DNA of 64,000 bases from Vibrio natriegens NBRC 15636 = ATCC 14048 = DSM 759. GTDB taxonomy: Bacteria > Pseudomonadota > Gammaproteobacteria > Enterobacterales > Vibrionaceae. Both the position numbers and the translations under genes were made by a program. Positions 1-8,933 of this stretch are shown piece by piece (position 1 is the stretch's first letter; each line of letters begins with the position of its first letter). The notes beneath the pieces were generated by a model. It saw nothing but the letters and a program-made list of their open reading frames with translations, was not told where the DNA came from and ran no database searches. The stretch covers positions 434,001-498,000 of the forward strand of contig NZ_CP141823.1 in NCBI RefSeq assembly GCF_035621455.1. The letters run 5' to 3'.

Positions 1-952
1 AGACCGTATACATCATAGATTCCAAGCCGCCCCGATTGAACAGGCCGTCGACCATGTCGTTACCAGTTTCAATGCTGAAGCCGACTTGTAGTGCTTTCAC
101 TGCTTCCGCCACAGAGCCACCCTGAATGAAGATCTGGCTCAGAAAACCTAACAAAATACCCGCGAATAAGGCTGGCAGGGCTGGAACCTTCCGAGTGACG
201 AGAAAAATCACGAAGACTGGGATTAACAATAGCCAAGGAGAAATAACAAAGTTGTCCTGCAATATGGCCATTGTCGTGCTGATTTGTTCAAACTCGGCGT
301 CGCCAGCAGATAAGCTCTGGCCCAGATACCAGTATACGGTTAGGGCAATCAACAGGCCGGGTACGGTAGTGTAGAACATATGTTTAATATGCTCAAAAAG
401 ATCGGTGCCGGTTAGTCCCGCGGCCAGGTTGGTGGTATCGGACAAGGGAGACATCTTGTCCCCAAAATAGGCACCGGATATCACGGCTCCTGCAACCATA
501 GGGGAGGGAATACCCATACTGACACCAATGCCCATACCAGCAACACCAATGGTGCCCATGGTGGACCACGAACTACCGATGGCAATAGACACTATGGCAC
601 AGATAAGAGTAATGGAAACAAGAAACAGAGATGGAGACAGTATTTGCAACCCGTAGTAAATCATGCTTGCTACAACGCCACCACCAATCCAAGCACCTAT
701 GGCCATACCAACCAGCAGAATGATTACGACGGCGGGGAGAGCCAGTTTGATGCCACTGTAGATGCTATCTTCTATATGCTGCCACTTATAACCATGCATC
801 CAGGCGACCAGCGCTGCGGTCATGGTGCCAAATACAAGAGGTATATGTGGACTACCTTCAAATATGACAATAGTTACTAACATGGCACCAACCATCAGGA
901 TGATCGGAAAAATTGCCATGGTGAAGGGTATTTTTGGAGTATCGTTATTCAT
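1..952 (-). CDS. nhaC: NhaC-family Na+/H+ antiporter, 3' end beyond window
   Basis: Reading the minus strand from the ATG at 952 gives an open frame of about 317 codons that runs off the left edge, so the C-terminus is missing. The start MNNDTPKIPFTMAIFPIILM is followed by many hydrophobic segments and by the stretch SGAYFGDKMSPLSDTTNLAA, which is typical of NhaC-type sodium/proton antiporters. Such proteins extrude Na+ from the cytoplasm in exchange for protons; some relatives carry malate or lactate. The next gene upstream (ornithine cyclodeaminase) has the same strand but lies 329 bp away, so co-transcription is uncertain. The family is secure, the substrate is inferred. Confidence 0.85.
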   Translation of the reverse strand, partial: MNNDTPKIPFTMAIFPIILMVGAMLVTIVIFEGSPHIPLVFGTMTAALVAWMHGYKWQHIEDSIYSGIKLALPAVVIILLVGMAIGAWIGGGVVASMIYYGLQILSPSLFLVSITLICAIVSIAIGSSWSTMGTIGVAGMGIGVSMGIPSPMVAGAVISGAYFGDKMSPLSDTTNLAAGLTGTDLFEHIKHMFYTTVPGLLIALTVYWYLGQSLSAGDAEFEQISTTMAILQDNFVISPWLLLIPVFVIFLVTRKVPALPALFAGILLGFLSQIFIQGGSVAEAVKALQVGFSIETGNDMVDGLFNRGGLESMMYTV

Positions 953-1281
953 AATCCCTCTTACTCTTAATTATTGAGTATAAATTTCACAAAGAATTGA
1001 ATTGTGAAATTAGTAAAATCCATGTAAAAATTAAATTATCAAACAACATTTAGTAACTATCTTATTGTCCGATAAAAAATAGCATCGATATTATTTTTCT
1101 TGAAGTTTCACTGGTCTTCCATTTATTAATTATACGAATACTTCCTATCTAGCTCGTTAATTAATAACAATTTACAATGGACCCAAGAAATAACTCCCCG
1201 GGCCCACTTGTATTCAATATCCAATAAGAGCGAAGCTAAGTTGGGTTTTGGTGTCCAGCTAAATATGTCTTAATATTTTCA
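953..1281. other. Intergenic, AT-rich, no gene seen
   Basis: This 329-bp stretch between ocd and nhaC is AT-rich and has no plausible coding frame. It should hold the nhaC promoter and the end of the ocd transcript. I see no convincing terminator hairpin. Confidence 0.5.
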
Positions 1282-2328
1282 TTAAACAGCCTGCATTAAT
1301 TCAACATTCTCATCCTGATATAACAATGCATAAAGATCTTTTGAGTTGTCAGGTTTCGGAACCAAATCGATTAACTCACCCAAATTGTTTTGTTGGGAAA
1401 TATCAAGTAGCAAGCGCAGCGCTGAGTAATCTTCTAATGCAAAACCAACCGAATCAAAGATTGTAATTTCCTCATCGGACGTTCTTCCTGGCTTAGTGCC
1501 ACTAAGTACTTCCCAAAACTCGGTCACCTGGTGCTCTGCCGGCAGTTGCTGAATATCGCCCTCAATACGGCTTTGAGGCTCAAACTCAACAAATATTCTA
1601 CCTTGTGTAAGAACGTCCATGTGTAGCTCGGTTTTTCCGGGGCAGTCTCCCCCCACGGCGTTGATATGCACACCGGGCGCCACCATGTCCGGGGTCAAAA
1701 TGGTAGCTAGACGTTTATCTGCGGTAACAGTAGTGATGATATCGACATTTTTGACCGCTTCTTTCGCCGAATTACAGATGGTGATGGTTAGACCTTCCAC
1801 TTTGCGAAGGTTACGCTTGAGTTTTTCACTTGCCAGCGGATCAACGTCAAAACAGCGTATTTCACTGATCCCTAGCAGCTTATGGAAGGCCAGAGCCTGA
1901 AACTCGCTTTGAGAGCCATTGCCAATCAGGGCCATGGTACGGGAGTTTTTTCTGGCCAGTTTTTTTGCGACCATCACCGAGGTGGCAGCCGTGCGTAGGG
2001 CTGTGGTCAACGTCAGTTCAGAAAGCAGAACCGGATAACCGGTGTCTACATCAGCCAGCACACCAAATGCCATGACCGTCAACATACCTTTCTCGGTGTT
2101 GGCAGGATGACCGTTCACATATTTGAAAGAATATTGCTGAGCATCGGCAACTGGCATTAGTTCTATTACACCGATGTCGCTGTGAGCTGCTAGTCTGGCC
2201 GATTTGTCAAAATCTTTCCAGCGAAGGAAATCCTGCTCGATAAACGCCACTAGTTTTTCCATGAATCTATCGGCACCTACAGCACCTACATGCCGGCTAA
2301 GGCAATCAACATCAATAAATCGGGTCAT
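1282..2328 (-). CDS. ocd: Ornithine cyclodeaminase
   Basis: A 348-residue protein of the ornithine cyclodeaminase / mu-crystallin family, which converts L-ornithine to L-proline and ammonia with NAD+ as a recycling cofactor in the cytoplasm. Visible signatures are Lys69 in FKYVNGHP, Arg112 in LRTAATSV, the Rossmann glycine motif GNGSQ at 136-140, and Asp228 in AVGGDCPGKTEL, matching the catalytic Asp228 known from the Pseudomonas enzyme. Length is normal for the family. The gene diverges from an Lrp/AsnC regulator, the usual arrangement for a locally controlled amino-acid catabolic gene. Related lysine cyclodeaminases and alanine dehydrogenases cannot be fully excluded, but the motifs favour ornithine. 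Confidence 0.88.
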   Translation of the reverse strand: MTRFIDVDCLSRHVGAVGADRFMEKLVAFIEQDFLRWKDFDKSARLAAHSDIGVIELMPVADAQQYSFKYVNGHPANTEKGMLTVMAFGVLADVDTGYPVLLSELTLTTALRTAATSVMVAKKLARKNSRTMALIGNGSQSEFQALAFHKLLGISEIRCFDVDPLASEKLKRNLRKVEGLTITICNSAKEAVKNVDIITTVTADKRLATILTPDMVAPGVHINAVGGDCPGKTELHMDVLTQGRIFVEFEPQSRIEGDIQQLPAEHQVTEFWEVLSGTKPGRTSDEEITIFDSVGFALEDYSALRLLLDISQQNNLGELIDLVPKPDNSKDLYALLYQDENVELMQAV

Positions 2329-2411
2329 ATTTTCCTCACAACAAGTACGCTTTTGATGACGTCATTATCGTGGGTCGCAACGCTAAATAATAGACACAAA
2401 ATACATATAAA

Positions 2412-2430
2412 TTGATAACTTAGTTATCAA
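2412..2430. promoter_or_regulatory. Palindromic operator between ocd and the Lrp-type gene
   Basis: TTGATAACTTAGTTATCAA is a perfect 8-bp inverted repeat with a 3-bp spacer. It lies 82 bp upstream of ocd and 54 bp upstream of the divergent regulator. Lrp/AsnC proteins bind such AT-rich dyads, so this is the best candidate operator for both genes. A further TGATAAC half-site follows at once. Binding is inferred. Confidence 0.6.
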
Positions 2431-2483
2431 TATGATAACATTTGCTACCAGTTTGATATATTCAGGTAGGAAAAAGGATATAC

Positions 2484-2936
2484 ATGGATTCTATCGACCA
2501 CATAGATCGCCAGCTGATAGGCCACCTGAGAATGAATGCTCGCTTGCCCGTCGCCTGGCTGGCAAAAACCGTTGGCGTTTCCCGTGCCACTATTCAAAAC
2601 CGTATGACTCGGCTGGAAAAACGGGGAATCATCAATGGCTATACCACTCTGGTTTCAAGTGGTGTCAATGAGCAACTCGCGATGGTCAGGGCGTTGATGA
2701 GCATTGTGCTGGAAAGAGATACCTCCAGAAAGGTACGAGCAGAGCTGATGAGTGAGCCCTGCGTGTGCGCTATTCACTCAACGAACGGGCGTTGGGATAT
2801 GGTATTGGAGTTGCAAGCACGCTCGCTGGAAGAGTTTGACAGTGTGCTGTGCCGGATCAGAGAGATTAACGGTATTTCTACCTCAGAAACCAGTATATTG
2901 CTGTCTTCTCACCGCATCGGCAATCAGCACATATGA
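2484..2936 (+). CDS. Lrp/AsnC-family transcriptional regulator
   Basis: A 150-residue Lrp/AsnC protein with an N-terminal winged helix-turn-helix (about residues 5-60, including LPVAWLAKTVGVSRATIQNRMTRL) followed by the RAM ligand-binding domain (about 65-145). Length is typical. It acts as a DNA-binding oligomer whose activity responds to an amino acid. Because it diverges from ocd over a shared palindrome, the simplest reading is an ornithine- or arginine-responsive activator of ocd that also regulates itself. The ligand is inferred from context. The start at 2484 sits behind the purine-rich GGAAAAAGGAT. Confidence 0.9.
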   Translation: MDSIDHIDRQLIGHLRMNARLPVAWLAKTVGVSRATIQNRMTRLEKRGIINGYTTLVSSGVNEQLAMVRALMSIVLERDTSRKVRAELMSEPCVCAIHSTNGRWDMVLELQARSLEEFDSVLCRIREINGISTSETSILLSSHRIGNQHI

Positions 2937-2960
2937 TATTTGGCACGCTTAGTCTCTCGA

Positions 2961-3115
2961 TCAATCAGCAGAGATTAAGTGTGCCATCACTACTCTAGCC
3001 ACGGTATATATTCCAACACCGGCAACGCTTTGAACTTTTTCAGCAAACTGTTTGACTGCTTCACCTTTGAATTCTTCTGAGTATGGTGGTCAATCCTCAT
3101 ACTCAATTTACCTAT
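2961..3115 (-). pseudogene. Possible remnant of an IS3-type OrfA transposase N-terminus
   Basis: On the minus strand, codons from 3089 to the TGA at 2961 read PPYSEEFKGEAVKQFAEK and then continue for 25 more codons. The pattern Y-S/P-E-E-F-K-x-E-A-V-K is the familiar beginning of IS3-group OrfA proteins. An in-frame TGA precedes it, and an ATG lies just upstream in another frame (3098-3096), as expected for a frameshifted relic. Only the first 15-18 residues look family-like, so the call is weak. No terminal inverted repeats or target duplication were found. Confidence 0.3.
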
Positions 3116-3661
3116 CTCCAAAATGAAAAAAGCCCAGTCTGACGACGAGACTTTCGAACGTGGAGGATAGATAGGGACTTGAAGCCAGGTATTTACTAAA
3201 AACCCAATACAAGTCATTGATTAAAAACGACTTTAACACGTAAACATGCAAATAAAGTACAAATATCAAAGCCAATTGTCTTAGACACAATACTACAGAC
3301 CACGTACAAAAAGTCAGCATAGTGATAATCAACTCTGCATTTCAACTCACACGGACCGATTTGACGCTATTGCACTCTTTGGGGCAGAAACAATTTAGAA
3401 ATATAGATCTAAGCCGTTTCCACCAGATTAGAGAAAGTAAAATGACATCTTATTTGCTTAAAATAGGCGAAAATGTCAGCTAGAGTCTCAGCAGTCCTCA
3501 TCACAACAAGTTTTATTTCTGCTCTTGTTCTGACACTTAAGGACAAAATTTTTCAGTGTATCGCACCTTTGGTCTTTGCCGCTAATAAAAACACACCTTT
3601 CTTAACTCCTCTACTGGTACAACTCTAGTGTGGGCAGACCGCCAAAACGTTTGCTGAAGCC

Positions 3662-3697
3662 CGCCCCTCCGGACGCTTTTACTCTTTCGGAGGGGCG
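3662..3697 (-). terminator. Stem-loop downstream of the YfcC-type gene
   Basis: CGCCCCTCCG at 3662-3671 pairs perfectly with CGGAGGGGCG at 3688-3697 across a 16-nt loop, 14 bp past the stop codon. There is no U-tract, so it may act as an mRNA 3'-end stabiliser or a Rho-dependent end rather than a classical intrinsic terminator. Confidence 0.55.
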
Positions 3698-3710
3698 AGT
3701 ACTTATTCGA

Positions 3711-5123
3711 TCAATAACCCATATAGGAGGCCGCCACCATCATCACCCAGCATATGACGTACATGGGAACTATGATCGGCAGAATGACAGGTAGCCAGCG
3801 AGCGTAGGATACACGCCCCAGAGCCAACATAGCCAAGATACCGCCAGCCGTAGGGATGAACAGATTGGTTAGGCCGTCGCCAATTTGGAACGCGGTGACC
3901 ATCAACTGGCGACTCATGCCGATCAAATCAGCCACCGGAATAAGGATCGGCATAGTAACCAGTGCTTGGGCAGAGCCACTAGGAATGAATAGGTTGATCA
4001 CCCCCTGAATGACGCTGGTCATAACGGCAGCCAGAGCCACAGGTGTCCCTTCAAGAATAGAGCTCAGGGAGCTTACGATAGTATCGACAATATAAGCATC
4101 GTTAAGAATGACCTGTATCGATGCCGCTAGGCCAATCACTAGTGCTCCCGAGGTCACAGATGCCGCACCATCCATCATTTGACGGACCAGTTGATTGGCG
4201 TTCAGGCCTGAAGCGAGACCGATGACAATCGCCATCATCAAGAAAATTGCAGTGATTTCCTTAATATACCAGCCAAGCGAGAATACCCCGGTTAGCATGA
4301 TCGCCAGCCCGGCCAAGAAAATTACCAGAATGATCACATCCTGACGTGATATTCGGTACTCATGCAGTGCCTTGCTCATTTCTACCGGTTGATCATCATC
4401 GAACTCCATCTTGACCACACGGAAACAAATATAGGCCGATAGGATTGCCAGACAGGTCACGACCATCAACAAACGTAGTTCCCAGCCTGAGAAAAGCGGC
4501 AATTCACCTATGCTCTGGGCTACACCCACGGTATAAGGACTGATTGGCGACAGGGCAAATCCCACTCCGATCCCACCAACTGCCATGGTGACCCCAACCA
4601 GTCGTGAACAGCCAATGGCGGAAGCAATCAGCGCTCCTATAGGTACGAGAGCGATATTATTTTCACCGCCTACCGCAACACCGAAAAAACCGTAAATGAA
4701 GGTCCCCAGTGTGAGAATTAAGTTACGGCTTTTGATACTGTCGTTTGCCCCAAGATTATTGGCGATAACACCAATCATATTTTCCAGTGCACCGGTACCC
4801 TTGAGAACATGGAACATACCGCCGGCGATAAACACGATGAACAGAAACTGGGCTGCATTAATCATCCCTTGAGGAATAGCCAGGAACAATTGGAAAAAAC
4901 TCAGCGTTGCAACACCCTCCAAATACTCAAAAGAACCGGGAACTACACGGTTGTAGCCATCCACTAGCTCCCGTGTGAATTGACCCGCCGGAATGATAAA
5001 AGTCAGTAGGTACACGCCGACCAACACAAGAAAGATAAGCACCATGGGGTCAGGAAACTCGCTGAACCAACGGCGTTTTTTTACGTATCCACCGTTGAGC
5101 GGCTGGGGTGATTTTGGATTCAT
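3711..5123 (-). CDS. YfcC-family membrane transporter
   Basis: A polytopic inner-membrane protein of 470 residues belonging to the YfcC / DcuC-like group (C4-dicarboxylate anaerobic carrier superfamily), with about a dozen hydrophobic segments and motifs such as VAVGGENNIALVPIGAL and NLFIPSGSAQALVTMPILIP. The longest frame begins at 5156, but AGGAGG lies 5 nt before the ATG at 5123, so that start is used. Members of this family have been linked to amino-acid, peptide or arginine/ornithine transport; the substrate here is unknown. It follows the M20 amidohydrolase by 42 bp in the same direction, suggesting that it moves the substrate or product of that enzyme. Confidence 0.85.
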   Translation of the reverse strand: MNPKSPQPLNGGYVKKRRWFSEFPDPMVLIFLVLVGVYLLTFIIPAGQFTRELVDGYNRVVPGSFEYLEGVATLSFFQLFLAIPQGMINAAQFLFIVFIAGGMFHVLKGTGALENMIGVIANNLGANDSIKSRNLILTLGTFIYGFFGVAVGGENNIALVPIGALIASAIGCSRLVGVTMAVGGIGVGFALSPISPYTVGVAQSIGELPLFSGWELRLLMVVTCLAILSAYICFRVVKMEFDDDQPVEMSKALHEYRISRQDVIILVIFLAGLAIMLTGVFSLGWYIKEITAIFLMMAIVIGLASGLNANQLVRQMMDGAASVTSGALVIGLAASIQVILNDAYIVDTIVSSLSSILEGTPVALAAVMTSVIQGVINLFIPSGSAQALVTMPILIPVADLIGMSRQLMVTAFQIGDGLTNLFIPTAGGILAMLALGRVSYARWLPVILPIIVPMYVICWVMMVAASYMGY

Positions 5124-5165
5124 GGTGACCTCCTGATTGTCGGGTATAATCTTCATATTATTAAT

Positions 5166-6395
5166 TTACGCTTCAGCGTGGGGGCTTTCGCTAAAATAGC
5201 GAGATACAAGGCCGACCAAGAAATTGGCCGCGGCTGGCATGCAGTCGTCGTTGAAATCATAATGCGGATTGTGCACGCAGCATGGTCCCGTCCTGACGCC
5301 GGCGTTGTGACCGTTGTCGCCGTTACCGACCAGGAAATAACAACCGGGCACCCGCTCCAGTAGATAGGCGCAGTCCTCGCTACCGGTTAGGGGTTGTATG
5401 GATGCATCGACGCAGTCGTCACCGAATAACTTCCTGGCTGTATCGATGGCCAACCGGGTCATCTCTGGATCATTTTTCAACACAGGGTAGCCACGGTCAT
5501 ATTCAACCTCACATTGGCAATCGAAGGCTTCAGCCTGTGACTGGGCTAGAGTATGAATTCGGCGTTCGAGGGCATCGCGAACCTCAGGGGCCAAGGTACG
5601 GATACTGAGCTCCAGCTCAGCCGTGTTGGGAATTACATTGGCCGAGGTCCCGGCTTGAATTCGACCCACACTAATCAGCGCCATCTGATTGGGATCTACA
5701 TTGCGCCCAACAATACTCTGAAGCGCCAAAAGCGTAGCTGCAGCTGGCAAGGTTGGATCCTGCGCTAGATGCGGCAGAGCAGCGTGGCCCCCTTTTCCGG
5801 TAAAGGTCAATTTAGCCGTGTCTGATGAAGCCATAAAGGCTCCTTCACGAAAACAGAGTTTGCCCGTGGGGATACCAGGGAAGTTGTGCAGTGCAAAGAG
5901 TCCATCACAGGGGAAACGTTCGAACAGGCCGTCCTCTATCATTCGCTCAGCCCCACCATTAAACCCCATCTCCTCAGCAGGTTGGAAGATTAAATGGAGG
6001 GTGCCACTGCCAGGCAACTGCTTGGTACGGTGTAAGCGTGCGATCGTCTCGGCAACCCCCAACAAGATGGCGGTGTGGCCATCATGACCGCAAGCATGCA
6101 TTTTGCCCGCGACTTGGCTGGCCCAAGGCAGTCCGGTGGCTTCCTGAATAGGCAGCGCATCCATGTCGGCACGCAGTCCCAAGCTTAGTCCCGGCTCCTC
6201 TCCCCAGCGCAATACACCAACGACTCCAGTACCCGCTATACGGGTATGGACCTCATAACCCCAGTCCTTAAGCAGCTCAGCCACCAGCTGACTGGTTGCG
6301 AACTCTTCAAACCCCAGCTCCGGATACTGATGAATTTGGCGGCGCCAATCCCTCATCTGCTCATTATCTGGTGTAATCTTTGAGTGAATTATCAT
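5166..6395 (-). CDS. M20-family metal-dependent amidohydrolase (hippurate hydrolase type)
   Basis: A 409-residue M20D peptidase/aminoacylase. These cytoplasmic enzymes cleave N-acyl amino acids or hippurate-like amides using two metal ions. Visible motifs are GLRADMDALPIQE (Asp78), MHACGHDGHT (Cys102, His104), FQPAEEMGFNGG (Glu141/Glu142) and GSEDCAYLLERVPGCYFLVG near the C-terminus. The longest frame opens at a GTG that is itself part of the AGGTGG ribosome-binding site, so the ATG at 6395 is the start. It is paired with a YfcC-type permease and faces a LysR regulator. If the substrate is an N-acyl amino acid such as hippurate, the released benzoate could feed the neighbouring ben genes, but this is inference. 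Confidence 0.85.
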   Translation of the reverse strand: MIIHSKITPDNEQMRDWRRQIHQYPELGFEEFATSQLVAELLKDWGYEVHTRIAGTGVVGVLRWGEEPGLSLGLRADMDALPIQEATGLPWASQVAGKMHACGHDGHTAILLGVAETIARLHRTKQLPGSGTLHLIFQPAEEMGFNGGAERMIEDGLFERFPCDGLFALHNFPGIPTGKLCFREGAFMASSDTAKLTFTGKGGHAALPHLAQDPTLPAAATLLALQSIVGRNVDPNQMALISVGRIQAGTSANVIPNTAELELSIRTLAPEVRDALERRIHTLAQSQAEAFDCQCEVEYDRGYPVLKNDPEMTRLAIDTARKLFGDDCVDASIQPLTGSEDCAYLLERVPGCYFLVGNGDNGHNAGVRTGPCCVHNPHYDFNDDCMPAAANFLVGLVSRYFSESPHAEA

Positions 6396-6411
6396 AATAA
6401 CCACCTGTAAA

Positions 6412-6452
6412 TATAGACTTTCATGATCATGGCGTAATAGTATCCGTCTATA
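6412..6452. promoter_or_regulatory. Spaced inverted repeat in the amidohydrolase/LysR divergent promoter
   Basis: TATAGAC at 6412-6418 and GTCTATA at 6446-6452 form an exact inverted repeat with a 27-bp spacer, centred between the divergent amidohydrolase and LysR genes. LysR regulators often contact two spaced sites in such regions. Functional role is inferred only. Confidence 0.35.
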
Positions 6453-6509
6453 GTGATAGTAAAAAGGCAGAAAATTTTGCCTGGTGACAACCTATGGTGT
6501 TCACATAAA

Positions 6510-7400
6510 ATGAAAGATCATCAGCTCAAAGCTTTATTGAAAGTCGCTGAAGAGGGCTCGATTCGCGCAGCTGCAAAAGCGCTTCATCTCAGCCAGAGCG
6601 CGCTAACTAAGGCCTTACGTGAATTAGAAGCCGATCTGGGTGCACAGTTGCTGATTCGCAGTTATCGCGGTGTCGACTTCACCCCAGCGGGAAAAACCTT
6701 ATTGACTCGGGCGCGCCTAGCGATATCAACCCTAGATAAAGCACGAGATGAGATACGCTGGTTACAGGGCGGGATTGGAATGCGGGTAAACGTAGCTGTG
6801 ACCTCTTCCGTTGCCACAACCGCACTGGCAACGGTGCTTAATGAGTTTGAGAAAGAGTTACCCGATGTCAGCCTTAGATTTGTCGAGGGTATGCTGCCTA
6901 CAGTGCTACCCGGCTTGATGGAAGGCGACCTTGACTTTGCCATTGCCGTCGCCGAGCCGGAGCAGTTACCATACGAGATCGTCTTCGAACCCTTGACCCA
7001 AATTTTATCTGAACCTGTGGCGCGGGAGGGGCACCCTCTACTAGGAGCCTCTGACTGGTCGCAGATGTTATCTGCCCGGTGGGTACTCAGCCTCGCAACA
7101 GGCAGCTCGGCCCAGCAGTTAGTGAGCTGGCTTGAATCTGCAGGTGTGCCTTTATCACAGCGTATTGTCCACTGTGACTCTCCTTTCCTGATGACTGAAC
7201 TTATCCGCCGCACAGATCTGGTGGGTTTTGGTCCCCGTATCTTCTTTACCGACCCCCTCTCCGGTTGTGGTTTAGCGGGTTTTGACGGATTGCCTACCTT
7301 TCCGTCACATGCTTTGGGCTTGCTCAAGCTCAAGGGGACACCCCTGAGTCCGGGGGCACAGAAACTTGCCAACTTGTTCCGGCGTCATATTAGCCAGTAG
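6510..7400 (+). CDS. LysR-family transcriptional regulator
   Basis: A 296-residue LysR protein with the N-terminal helix-turn-helix (MKDHQLKALLKVAEEGSIRA, then AAKALHLSQSALTKALRELE) and a periplasmic-binding-protein-like effector domain from about residue 90. An upstream in-frame start at 6453 would add 19 residues that are atypical for the family, so 6510 is preferred. It diverges from the amidohydrolase-permease pair and probably controls it. The effector is unknown. Its 3' end converges on the benzoate operon. Confidence 0.88.
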   Translation: MKDHQLKALLKVAEEGSIRAAAKALHLSQSALTKALRELEADLGAQLLIRSYRGVDFTPAGKTLLTRARLAISTLDKARDEIRWLQGGIGMRVNVAVTSSVATTALATVLNEFEKELPDVSLRFVEGMLPTVLPGLMEGDLDFAIAVAEPEQLPYEIVFEPLTQILSEPVAREGHPLLGASDWSQMLSARWVLSLATGSSAQQLVSWLESAGVPLSQRIVHCDSPFLMTELIRRTDLVGFGPRIFFTDPLSGCGLAGFDGLPTFPSHALGLLKLKGTPLSPGAQKLANLFRRHISQ

Positions 7401-7440
7401 GCACTGAAAATTTGAATGTCATTTATTCTAAAGGACATAT

Positions 7441-7460
7441 TAAATTGGAAGTCCAATTTA
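7441..7460. repeat. Tight palindrome after the LysR gene
   Basis: TAAATTGGA, AG, TCCAATTTA form an inverted repeat with 9-bp arms and only a 2-nt centre. The loop is too small for a good RNA hairpin, so it looks more like a protein-binding site. It lies in the convergent space between the LysR gene and benK. Confidence 0.4.
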
Positions 7461-7575
7461 TAACCTGAGTCCCTAAATGTATATCGCCGCTCCGTACTAT
7501 CACGTCAGTATCTGATTCAGGTAGCTCCACTGAACTGAATTCCAAGTGGATAATCACCATTATCCAACTAAAAAT

Positions 7576-7595
7576 CCCGGCACATGCGTGCCGGG
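7576..7595 (-). terminator. Intrinsic terminator of the cat-ben operon
   Basis: CCCGGCAC-ATGC-GTGCCGGG is an 8-bp GC-rich stem with a 4-nt loop. Read on the minus strand it is followed by ATTTTTAG, giving a classical intrinsic terminator 15 bp beyond benK. It closes the long minus-strand operon. Confidence 0.88.
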
Positions 7596-7610
7596 TTAAT
7601 GTATTTCTAA

Positions 7611-8933
7611 TTAAGCCTCTACGGAAAGTGGCTTACTACTAAAGTTACGATCGACTAAAATCATAGAAATAGTAGCGATGATCCCAGGAACAGCAAGGAC
7701 CAGGAAGTTCACTTGGTGAGGAAGAGCCATAGCTAAAAGTGTGCCGCCCACCATAGGACCAAAAATAGCACCATTACGACCAACTCCAGATGCCCAACCT
7801 AAGCCTGTAGAGCGGATGTTTGTTGGGTAGTATTGAGCGACATACGCATACAACAAAATCTGCGAACCGATGGTCGCGGCTCCAGCGATACCTACGAGAG
7901 TATAAAGCACCCAAGTTGGGTTATTGTAGCCAAGCATGACCAGCGAAATAGAGCCAAGAATAAAGAAACATACCAGTACAGAACGTAAAGAGAACCTATC
8001 CGCAAGCCATCCACCACCGACAGCCCCGATAATCGCACCAACATTGAGGATCATTAAGAACATCAGGCTTGAACTTAATCCATAGCCAGCCACGGACATA
8101 AGTTTTGGCAGCCAAGAACCTAGTGCGTAAACCATCAGTAAACAACAGAAAAATGCCGTCCAAAACATCAGGGTGCTAAACATTCGTCCGTCACGAAATA
8201 GTTCTAATACCGGTGCTTGTGCCTTTTCAGCTGATGAGACAACGAGTACTGAGTCCTGATTAATATCGCAGCTAGGCTCTACCTTAGCGAGTAGCTCTCG
8301 GGCTTCTTGCTCACGATTCTGCGTAATTAGGAATGTCAGCGATTCCGGTAAATATTTAATCATCAGAGGAAGCAGTGCTAGAGGGACCGCTGCAAGGAAG
8401 AACATTATTTCCCAGCCGAAGCGAGGTACAATCCAAATCCCCAACCCTGCTGACATCATCCCGCCGACAGCATAACCAGAAAACATCAACGCCACTAATG
8501 TACTTCGGCTTTTTTTCGGTGAGTATTCTGTCATGAGTGAAACGACGTTAGGCATCACGCCACCTATACCCAACCCAGCAATAAAACGCAGAATACCGAA
8601 CTGCCATGGTGTGCTAGCTAAGCCATTAATCGCGCTAACGGCACTAAACAGTACCACACACATCAGTATGGTCTTTTTCCTGCCAAGCTTGTCCGATAAC
8701 ATGCCGAAACCCATTGCGCCGAACATCATACCAAACAATGCGGCGCTTCCCAGCATGCCTGCAACATAAGGGTCGAGGTTCCACTGGCTCATTAATTTAG
8801 GCAAAACAACGCCATAGATAACAAGATCATAACCATCAAAAATGATAATCAAAGTACACCAAAAGAGTACTTTCCAATGAAATTGGTTAAATTTCGCGTT
8901 GTCGACAGCTTCATTGACATTAATGTTACTCAT
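7611..8933 (-). CDS. benK: Benzoate/aromatic acid:H+ symporter (MFS, AAHS family)
   Basis: A 440-residue major facilitator of the aromatic acid:H+ symporter family with twelve predicted membrane helices. The AAHS signature DGYDLVIYGVVLPKL lies in helix 1 and the MFS loop motif GMLSDKLGRKKT follows helix 2. It should import benzoate at the inner membrane. It is the last gene of catBCA-benABCD-benK, 114 bp after benD. Its start codon overlaps the end of an 18-codon leader ORF whose codons carry the AAGGGG ribosome-binding site, suggesting translational coupling. Substrate assignment rests on context and on the family; related members carry 4-hydroxybenzoate or muconate. Confidence 0.85.
   Translation of the reverse strand: MSNINVNEAVDNAKFNQFHWKVLFWCTLIIIFDGYDLVIYGVVLPKLMSQWNLDPYVAGMLGSAALFGMMFGAMGFGMLSDKLGRKKTILMCVVLFSAVSAINGLASTPWQFGILRFIAGLGIGGVMPNVVSLMTEYSPKKSRSTLVALMFSGYAVGGMMSAGLGIWIVPRFGWEIMFFLAAVPLALLPLMIKYLPESLTFLITQNREQEARELLAKVEPSCDINQDSVLVVSSAEKAQAPVLELFRDGRMFSTLMFWTAFFCCLLMVYALGSWLPKLMSVAGYGLSSSLMFLMILNVGAIIGAVGGGWLADRFSLRSVLVCFFILGSISLVMLGYNNPTWVLYTLVGIAGAATIGSQILLYAYVAQYYPTNIRSTGLGWASGVGRNGAIFGPMVGGTLLAMALPHQVNFLVLAVPGIIATISMILVDRNFSSKPLSVEA

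Larger units (their letters stand above)
2937..3710. other. Long gene-free gap
   Basis: This 774-bp gap contains two short minus-strand frames (2990-3217 and 3108-3332) with no recognisable product and no good ribosome-binding site. It also holds a possible decayed transposase start (listed separately) and, at 3662-3697, the hairpin after the YfcC-type gene. Nothing else is supported. Confidence 0.5.

Noticed and set aside
2990..3332. Two overlapping short minus-strand frames after the Lrp-type gene
   Set aside because: Neither has a good start signal or recognisable sequence; a third frame shows the only family-like match (IS3 OrfA start).
6662..7372. 236-codon open frame on the minus strand inside the LysR gene
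   Set aside because: It lies wholly antisense to a clear LysR gene, is rich in Ser, Arg and Pro as shadow frames are, and matches no family.
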